From contig JAMPXO010000001.1 in the NCBI GenBank assembly GCA_023701125.1, forward strand, positions 1 to 64,000: a stretch of DNA of 64,000 bases, given 5' to 3'. The stretch is from Vicinamibacteria bacterium. GTDB lineage: Bacteria; Acidobacteriota; Vicinamibacteria; Fen-336. The notes beneath the pieces were generated by a model, which worked only from the letters and a program-made list of their open reading frames with translations, was not told the origin of the DNA and searched no databases. How positions within the stretch are numbered: position 1 is the first letter of the stretch; every line of letters starts with the position of its first letter. This document shows positions 58,907-64,000 of this stretch, piece by piece. Position numbers and translations under genes: made by a program.

Positions 58907-60126
58907 GCCTCGCTCCGCAGCGCGTCGACGGGCGGCAGGTTGCTGGCCTGGCGCGCGGGCCAGTAGCCGGCGACAAGGCCGACCACCAGCGAGAGGGCGA
59001 GGCCCAGCGCCGCGATCGGCGGCGTGAGCTGGGCGGGGAACGACAGGCCGTTGCGCACGCCGAACGCGGCGACCGCGCCGAGGCCGACGCCGACCACCCC
59101 GCCGAGCAGCGACAGCAGCGAGGCCTCGAGCAGGAACTGGCGGCGGATGTCGCGCTTGCGCGCGCCCAGCGCCAGCCGCACGCCGATCTCGCGGGTGCGC
59201 TCGACGACCGCGACCAGCATGATGTTCATGATCACGATGCCGCCGACGCCGAGCGAGACGGACGCGATCAGCAGCGTCAGCAGGAACGTGGCCGCGGAGA
59301 TCTGCCGCCACAACTGCTGCAGGTTTTCGGCGGTGACGACGCCGAACGGGTCGGGAGCCCGGAACGACGTGTGGCGCAGCGCCCGCAGCACCGAGCGCGC
59401 CTCGTCGACGGAGGCGTCGAGCCCGGGCACGCCGCCGCGCGCCCGCAGCAGGATGCTGATCGAGTCGCGGCTCCCGAACTGACGGCGGTAGGCCTGGAAC
59501 GGCACGTAGACCTGGGCGTCGCGGTTCTCGCCCAGCGTGCGTCCCTGCTGGGCCAGCAACCCGATCACGCGGTACGGCCGGCCGCCGACCAGCACCTCGC
59601 GCCCGAGCGGATCGAGCTGCGGGAACAGCTCGTCCTTGATGTCCGAGCCGATCACGGCCACGGCCTGCGCGGTGTCGTCCTCGGCGTCGGTGAAGTAGCG
59701 GCCGGCGACGATGTCGAGCCGCACCAGCGGCCCGTACACCGCGCTGGTGCCGTGAACCTGGATGCCGCCGAGGCGGCGGTCGCGGTGCTTGACCGCGGTC
59801 TGCCCGCTGGCCTGCGCCGCGAGCGACTCGGAGCGGACGAGCAGCTCCTTCAGCTTCAGGTACTCGTCGTAGTCGAGGTCCTTGCGCTTGAGCGCGTCGA
59901 AGAACTCCTCGCGGCTCTGGATGATCCCGAACTTGGTCAGCACCCAGACGTCGGGGGCGAGCTGGATCACCCTGTCCTGCACGAAGGCGTTGAGGCCGGA
60001 GATCACGGCGATCACGCCGGTCAGCGTGCCGACGCCGATGATGATGCCGAGCAGGGTCAGGAAGCTGCGCAGGCGATGGGCCGAGATCGCCCGCAGCGAC
60101 TCGCGCAGCAGCTCCTGGAAGTTCAC
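58903..60126 (-). CDS. ABC-type permease, MacB/FtsX-like (first of a pair)
   Basis: A 407-residue permease with helix one at about 20-42 (RSFLTLLGIIIGVGTLTGVI), a periplasmic MacB_PCD domain at about 45-255 and three C-terminal helices with IVIMNIMLVAVVERTREIGV and RLALGARKRDIRRQFLLEAS. It ends ASNLPPVDALRSEA. It probably forms a heterodimer with the next permease; each is a half-transporter lacking ATPase. Together with the adaptor it resembles MacAB-type export of peptides, lipids or macrolides across both membranes. It follows the adaptor gene by 25 bases. Confidence 0.92.
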   Translation of the reverse strand: MNFQELLRESLRAISAHRLRSFLTLLGIIIGVGTLTGVIAVISGLNAFVQDRVIQLAPDVWVLTKFGIIQSREEFFDALKRKDLDYDEYLKLKELLVRSESLAAQASGQTAVKHRDRRLGGIQVHGTSAVYGPLVRLDIVAGRYFTDAEDDTAQAVAVIGSDIKDELFPQLDPLGREVLVGGRPYRVIGLLAQQGRTLGENRDAQVYVPFQAYRRQFGSRDSISILLRARGGVPGLDASVDEARSVLRALRHTSFRAPDPFGVVTAENLQQLWRQISAATFLLTLLIASVSLGVGGIVIMNIMLVAVVERTREIGVRLALGARKRDIRRQFLLEASLLSLLGGVVGVGLGAVAAFGVRNGLSFPAQLTPPIAALGLALSLVVGLVAGYWPARQASNLPPVDALRSEA

Positions 60127-60151
60127 CGCTCGTCTCGCCTCGCTCGCGGCC

Positions 60152-61381
60152 CTAGCCCTGGGGCGGCGCGTCGGGCCCCTTGGCTTTTTCTTCGACGACG
60201 GCGTCGCCGGGCTTGAGAGTGCGCAGCGACCGGAACGGCCCGGTCACGATCTGCTCGCCTTCCTTCAGCCCGTCGGTGACCTCGAGCGCCAGCTCGCCGA
60301 GCAGGCCGGTCTTGATCTCGCGGAAGGCGACCTTGCCCGCCTCCACCACGTAGACGCCCTCGACCTCGCGGCGCGGCCCGGACTGCTTGTCGCCCGGCTT
60401 CTTCTCCTCGTCGCGCAGCACCAGCGCCTGGATCGGCACGGTCAGCGCCCCGTCGCGGAAACCGGTCAGGATGTCCGACTGCACCGAGAGGCCCGGCTTG
60501 ATGCCCTCGGGCGGGTTCTGGATCTGGACCTTGACCAGGAACTTGATCGCCTCGTTCTGGCCGTTGCCGCCGGTCGTGCGCTGGATCGGGCTGCTGCCGA
60601 CCTCGGTCACGACCCCGTCGAACGTGCGGTTCGGGTAGGCGTCGATCCGCACCCGCGCCTCCTGGCCGAGCTTGACGCCGGGGATCGAGGTCTCGTCGAC
60701 CTCCAGCTCCGTCTCGACCACCGACATGTCGGAGATCTGCAGCAGCACCGTGCCCGGGCTGTTCTGGATGCCGATCACGGCGACCTCGCCCTCCTCCACC
60801 CGGCGGGCGGTGACGATGCCGTCCATCGGCGAGCGCACGGTGGTCTTGGACAGCAGGTCCTGCGCGCTCTCCAGCGAGGCCCCGGCCTGCTCGACGCGGC
60901 GCTCGGACGACTGCACCGCGGCCGCGGCCGTGGCCGCGGCGGTCTTCGCGCGCTCGTGGTCGGCGGCGGGGATGATGCCGCTGTCGAAGTTGCCCTGGGC
61001 GCGGCGCAGGTCGGCTTCGGCCTGGGCGAGGGTCGCTCGCGCCGAGTCGAGGTCGCGCATCAGCGCCAGCCGCGAGAACTCGTTGCTGCGAGCGACGGCA
61101 CGGGTGCTGACGGGGTCGATCTGGAGCAGGAACTGCCCCTTCTTGACCCGGTCGCCCTCCTCGACCGCGAGCGACACGACCTGGCCGGCGATCGTCGCCG
61201 AGATGTCGACCTTCTTCTGCGCCTGGACCTTGCCGTTCGCAGAAACCTTCGACTGCAGGTCCTCGCGGCCCACCTTGGCGAGCTGGACCTCCGTGGGCTT
61301 CGGCCCCCGGTTGCGGGCCATCAGCCCGCCCGCCCCGGCCAGCACGACGACGGCGATCACGGCGATGCGGCGGCGCTTCAT
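60152..61381 (-). CDS. Periplasmic adaptor (membrane fusion protein), MacA/HlyD-like
   Basis: A 409-residue protein. An N-terminal membrane anchor lies at about 4-22 (RIAVIAVVVLAGAGGLM). The barrel-sandwich half-motif is VSANGKVQAQKKVDISATIA and VSLAVEEGDRVKKGQFLLQI. A helical hairpin spans about 100-180 (ALMRDLDSARATLAQAEADL). The second lipoyl half is VRSPMDGIVTARRVEEGEVA and the beta-barrel begins VVETELEVDETSIPGVKLGQ. The last 80 residues form a membrane-proximal domain. It joins the permease pair to an outer-membrane channel; no TolC-like gene lies in the window. An ATG start without strong ribosome-binding site is used. Confidence 0.92.
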   Translation of the reverse strand: MKRRRIAVIAVVVLAGAGGLMARNRGPKPTEVQLAKVGREDLQSKVSANGKVQAQKKVDISATIAGQVVSLAVEEGDRVKKGQFLLQIDPVSTRAVARSNEFSRLALMRDLDSARATLAQAEADLRRAQGNFDSGIIPAADHERAKTAAATAAAAVQSSERRVEQAGASLESAQDLLSKTTVRSPMDGIVTARRVEEGEVAVIGIQNSPGTVLLQISDMSVVETELEVDETSIPGVKLGQEARVRIDAYPNRTFDGVVTEVGSSPIQRTTGGNGQNEAIKFLVKVQIQNPPEGIKPGLSVQSDILTGFRDGALTVPIQALVLRDEEKKPGDKQSGPRREVEGVYVVEAGKVAFREIKTGLLGELALEVTDGLKEGEQIVTGPFRSLRTLKPGDAVVEEKAKGPDAPPQG

Positions 61382-61505
61382 GATGGAGCCTCAGACCTCG
61401 CAGGCGCGCCCCGGCCTTCCAGGGGGTTGAACCGACCGGGCACTCAATTCCGTGTACGACCCCACGTCTCCCATTGTTCCGCTAACGTGCAGCCGCGCCA
61501 ACGCT

Positions 61506-62738
61506 TCAGCCGGAGAGCGCCGCCGCGAAGGCCGCGATGTGGGCGTCCGTGAGACCGTCCAGCTCGAACAGGCTGACACCCGCGGCGCCCGCACCCATCG
61601 CAAGGCGCACCGCCCGGCCGAGCGCGTCCGGCGGCAGGTCGGGCAGGTACAGCCCCGCGTGGAGCGGGAAGCGGTCGCCGACCTTCGCGAGGCCTTCGCG
61701 GGTCGCGGTCGCGATCCACTCGACCGGCTCCCGGTAGAAGCCGTGGTACGCCATCGGGAACACCGCGTCGAGCGGCCACTCGTCCCAGGCCTGGCGCACC
61801 AGCCGGCGCGCGATCGACGGCGTCGGGAACACCGCGGCCGTGACCGGCTTGCCCGCGGCCCGCACCGCGGCCGCGACTTCGCGCACGAGATCCGTCACCG
61901 CCTCCTCGCGGAAGCGGCGCCACTCCGCGTCGGCGGACGGGTCGCCGAGCTTCGCGGGATCGCGCCCGGTGCGGCCGCGGAACCCGTCGCGGCAGGCGTC
62001 GCAGTAGCAGAAGTCGAACGGCGCCAGTTCGTGGTCCTGGACCAGGCCGTACTTCGGCCACAGCGCGACCGGCAGGATCACGTCGCAGTGGCGGATGTAG
62101 TCGAGGTGGACGCCGTCGACGGCCGGGTCGCGGGCGATCTCGGCCATCTTGCCCGCGACGTAGGCCCGCACCTCGGGGCGGGTGGGACACAGCCACTGGT
62201 AGTAGCCGACGTACGGCGGGTGCTCCAGGCTGCTGCGGCCCTCGCGGCTGACGGTAAACCACTGCGGCCGGTTCTGCTTCACCCACGCGTCGCCGCTGCG
62301 GTTGAGCGCCCACGTCCAGCGCTGGAACGCGAGTCCCTCGCCACGGGCCGCGGCCGAGAGCGCGGCCGTGTCGCCGCCGCTCGCGAGCACGCCTTGCAGG
62401 CCGGCCGCGCGCAGCCGCGCGAACTGCCGACGCCACTCGTCGGGACTCCGCGCGGCGTCGCCGTGGACCCAGGCCCAGTGCCGGGGTGCGGGGGCGGAGC
62501 CGCCTCCGTTCGCGGCGCGAGCCCCCGCGGGACCGGCGATCCGGCTCGGCCGGTCGTCCGAACCCAATGGGGGTGCGGGGGCGGAGCCGCCTCCGTTCGC
62601 GGCGTGAGCCCCCGCGGGACCGGCGATCCGGCTCGGCCGGTCGTCGGAACCCAATGGGGCTGCGGGCAGGGCGGCAGCCCGCGCGCGCGCGGCCAGCGCC
62701 ATTGCGCCCACGCCCGCGACGAACTCGCGTCGCCTCAT
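61506..62738 (-). CDS. Tat-exported glycoside-hydrolase-like (family-10-like GHL) protein with tandem linker
   Basis: A 410-residue protein. The N-terminus MRRREFVAGVGAMALAARAR has the twin-arginine R-R-x-F pattern and a hydrophobic stretch. Residues 26-90 carry two tandem 29-residue units rich in Gly/Ala/Pro. From about 92 the domain is of the hypothetical glycosyl hydrolase (GHL10/DUF4015-like) type: WVHGDAARSPDEWRRQFARL, PAVDGVHLDYIRHCDVI with an acidic pair, FCYCDACRDGFRGRTG and DAVFPMAYHGFY. It is probably a barrel enzyme acting on an extracellular polymer. The ATG overlaps the upstream CBM9-like gene stop (ATGA). The 87-bp repeat is likely an inserted element. Confidence 0.8.
   Translation of the reverse strand: MRRREFVAGVGAMALAARARAAALPAAPLGSDDRPSRIAGPAGAHAANGGGSAPAPPLGSDDRPSRIAGPAGARAANGGGSAPAPRHWAWVHGDAARSPDEWRRQFARLRAAGLQGVLASGGDTAALSAAARGEGLAFQRWTWALNRSGDAWVKQNRPQWFTVSREGRSSLEHPPYVGYYQWLCPTRPEVRAYVAGKMAEIARDPAVDGVHLDYIRHCDVILPVALWPKYGLVQDHELAPFDFCYCDACRDGFRGRTGRDPAKLGDPSADAEWRRFREEAVTDLVREVAAAVRAAGKPVTAAVFPTPSIARRLVRQAWDEWPLDAVFPMAYHGFYREPVEWIATATREGLAKVGDRFPLHAGLYLPDLPPDALGRAVRLAMGAGAAGVSLFELDGLTDAHIAAFAAALSG
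62487..62660 (-). repeat. 87-bp in-frame tandem repeat, two full copies plus a remnant
   Basis: Two near-identical 87-base units (62487-62573 and 62574-62660) and the start of a third (62661 onward) are seen. Each unit codes for 29 residues with the core GSDDRPSRIAGPAGA. The two copies differ at only a few positions, so the duplication is recent. The unit contains the strings GGGGGCGGAGCC and CCAATGGGG. Confidence 0.9.
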
Positions 62739-63547
62739 TCGCGCCTGCCTGCGGCGCTCCGGAACACGACGACGCCCCACCGCTCGGGCAGGTGCATGTC
62801 GATCACGCCCTGCGCCGACCACACCCAGTTGGCCTCGGGCCCTGGCTTGCCGGTCGCCGGGTCGAGCACCTTGGCGTAGCCGCCGGCGCGGGGCTCGACG
62901 TGCCAGTCGACGCGCGAGAAGTTCACCTTCCAGCTCTCGCCGTCGCGTGGCACGCGGGTGGTCACCTCGGGCGTCGCCAGGTCGCGAAACGGGATCGCCA
63001 GCTCGACGCACCAGCCGCGGTCCCGGTCGCGCGGGTCGTTCGGCGTGCCGTCGAGCCACACGGCCGCGCGCAGCCCTGCCATGTCGAAGCCGTCGCGCGC
63101 CTTCCCGCCGTCGCGGTAGCGCACGGGCAGGAACAGGTCCCAGACCGTGCCGAGGGCGTTGATCTCCAGCTCGAAGTAGGTGCGGCCGTCGCCATCGGGG
63201 TCGAGGAACACCTCGAAGTCGTCGTCGTGGAAGATCACCGCGTCACGGCGCGTGATCGTCGCCCACAGGTCCGGCTCCGCGAGCTGCGCCGCGACGTACA
63301 GGGCGCTCTCGTCCCACGCCATCTTCACGCGCGTGCGAAGGCGCGGCGCGGGCCGCGACGGGCCCTCGATGTCGACGAAGTCCTCGCTCCACGCGGCGTC
63401 GGCCCAGGCCCCGTCGTCGAGGCGGCCGTCGATCACGGGCGGCTGGGCGGTCGCGTGGGCGACGTAACGCCGCGGCGCGGGCGCGTCGCCGGCAGCGACC
63501 AGCAGCGGCACCAGAGCGACGGCCACGGCGCGGGCCCAGGACCCCAT
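62735..63547 (-). CDS. Exported CBM9-like domain protein
   Basis: A 270-residue protein. A signal peptide spans 1-22 (MGSWARAVAVALVPLLVAAG). A carbohydrate-binding family-9-like fold (formerly DUF1083) lies at about 28-265: PPVIDGRLDDGAWADAAWSE (start motif), RTRVKMAWDESALYVAAQLA, DDDFEVFLDPDGDGRTYFEL and GGWC-type GWCVELAIPFRDL, ending with NFSRVD. Such domains bind glycans or act as sensors. Co-translation with the next gene (ATGA overlap) suggests that the two act on the same polysaccharide. Confidence 0.88.
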   Translation of the reverse strand: MGSWARAVAVALVPLLVAAGDAPAPRRYVAHATAQPPVIDGRLDDGAWADAAWSEDFVDIEGPSRPAPRLRTRVKMAWDESALYVAAQLAEPDLWATITRRDAVIFHDDDFEVFLDPDGDGRTYFELEINALGTVWDLFLPVRYRDGGKARDGFDMAGLRAAVWLDGTPNDPRDRDRGWCVELAIPFRDLATPEVTTRVPRDGESWKVNFSRVDWHVEPRAGGYAKVLDPATGKPGPEANWVWSAQGVIDMHLPERWGVVVFRSAAGRRE

Positions 63548-63579
63548 CGGCGCGAAGCCTACTCCACGCCCCGCAGGAC

Positions 63580-63585
63580 TAGAAT
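63580..63585 (+). promoter_or_regulatory. Putative -10 of the last gene
   Basis: TAGAAT predicts a transcript start at about 63592 and a 30-base leader with CGGGAG before the ATG at 63622. Confidence 0.35.
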
Positions 63586-63621
63586 CGCCAAAGACGGCAA
63601 CTCGCCGCCGGGAGCATTCCG

Positions 63622-64000
63622 ATGAACATGCTGCTGGCCGGCCTCGCGGCCCTCGTCGCGTTCGTCCTGTTCCTGCTGGGCGCTCTGTTCACGCTCGTGA
63701 GCAGTTCGAACGTCGTGATCGGGGCCTACCTCGCCGCGCTCGTGGCCGGCTGGCAGGGCGCCCGCTGGTGGCGCACGCGGCGCTGGGCGGGCTCCACGGA
63801 GGGTCCCGCGCTGCGTGCGCGGCGCTCCATGGTCTCGTTGTGTCTCGTCATGGCGGCGGCCCTGGGCGTCACGCTGGCCACGAACATGGTCATGATCCGC
63901 CCGCCGTCGCAGGCCGCGCTCGCCGGCTGGTTCCAGGGGCATCGCGCCGAGCTCGAGCGCATGCGCGAGCTGATCGAGAAGCGCCAGTCCGCGGGCCTCG
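63622..64000 (+). CDS. Membrane protein, N-terminal part (runs off the window)
   Basis: 126 residues are visible. Two N-terminal helices (about 4-25, LAGLAALVAFVLFLLGALFT; and about 30-46) precede a basic loop (WWRTRRW), a third helix at about 70-92 (SMVSLCLVMAAALGVTLATN), and a charged start of a soluble region (AELERMRELIEKRQSAGL). I do not recognise the family. The ATG has CGGGAG seven bases ahead. The right window edge cuts the gene. Confidence 0.7.
   Translation, partial: MNMLLAGLAALVAFVLFLLGALFTLVSSSNVVIGAYLAALVAGWQGARWWRTRRWAGSTEGPALRARRSMVSLCLVMAAALGVTLATNMVMIRPPSQAALAGWFQGHRAELERMRELIEKRQSAGL

Overview
This is a very GC-rich (about 70%) bacterial chromosome segment. It is densely packed with short gaps and many 4-bp start/stop overlaps, and it carries no rRNA, tRNA, CRISPR array, transposase, integrase or phage gene. 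The best guess at origin is the Acidobacteriota (Thermoanaerobaculia-like). Supporting signs are a large TonB-dependent receptor with a carboxypeptidase-regulatory-like N-terminus, a sulfatase-like protein ending in a LERLRALGYV tail, tandem lipoprotein-sized proteins with an EPSLAEIAKQEKKRRKA signature, a soluble Ser/Thr kinase with TPRs, an ECF sigma/anti-sigma pair with a HEAT-repeat protein, and many M1/M24/M28 peptidases. The lineage is inferred from gene style, not from a marker gene.

Layout. 1-5.1 kb: truncated TPR protein, IPP isomerase (idi), ornithine-cyclodeaminase family enzyme, DUF2277, an unknown membrane-anchored protein and a polytopic GT-C-like protein. 5.1-11.7 kb: surface-glycan genes (TPR/beta-barrel outer-membrane protein, polytopic protein, GT4 glycosyltransferase, sulfatase-like hydrolase, rfbD) plus pterin dehydratase. 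11.7-20.9 kb: RNA enzymes (pcnB, TrmJ-like methyltransferase), PilZ protein, membrane acyltransferase, FHA-TIG protein, NamZ/DUF1343 and an Lrp-EamA pair. 21-25.9 kb: TonB-dependent receptor, ApbC/Mrp Fe-S carrier, TlpA-like lipoprotein. 26-37 kb: PAS/GAF histidine kinase translationally coupled to an M1-type peptidase, tandem paralogous exported coiled-coil proteins, Ser/Thr kinase, and the sigma/anti-sigma/HEAT operon.

37-46.6 kb is one long minus-strand run: GT-C-like protein, SDR epimerase, GT2, GNAT-fold protein, extended SDR, PAP2 (AUR1-like), metallo-beta-lactamase hydrolase, M28 peptidase, thioesterase. The SDR + GNAT + PAP2 trio is reminiscent of bacterial sphingolipid (ceramide) genes, which is the most interesting functional hypothesis here. 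46.8-57.5 kb: RRM protein with a possible ATT start, STN/PilP-like exported protein, M24 peptidase, two more polytopic GT-C-like proteins, an esterase, two TonB-type proteins, YhbY, and a two-gene nucleotidyltransferase cassette with a 53-codon upstream partner. 57.6-64 kb: MacA/MacB-like adaptor plus two permeases without an ATPase gene, a Tat-exported family-10-like glycosidase carrying an 87-bp in-frame tandem repeat, a CBM9-like protein, and a truncated membrane protein.

A recurring regulatory theme is a TAnnnT hexamer ending 6-8 bases before the start codon. This predicts leaderless or near-leaderless mRNAs for many transcription units, and it was used here to choose several starts.
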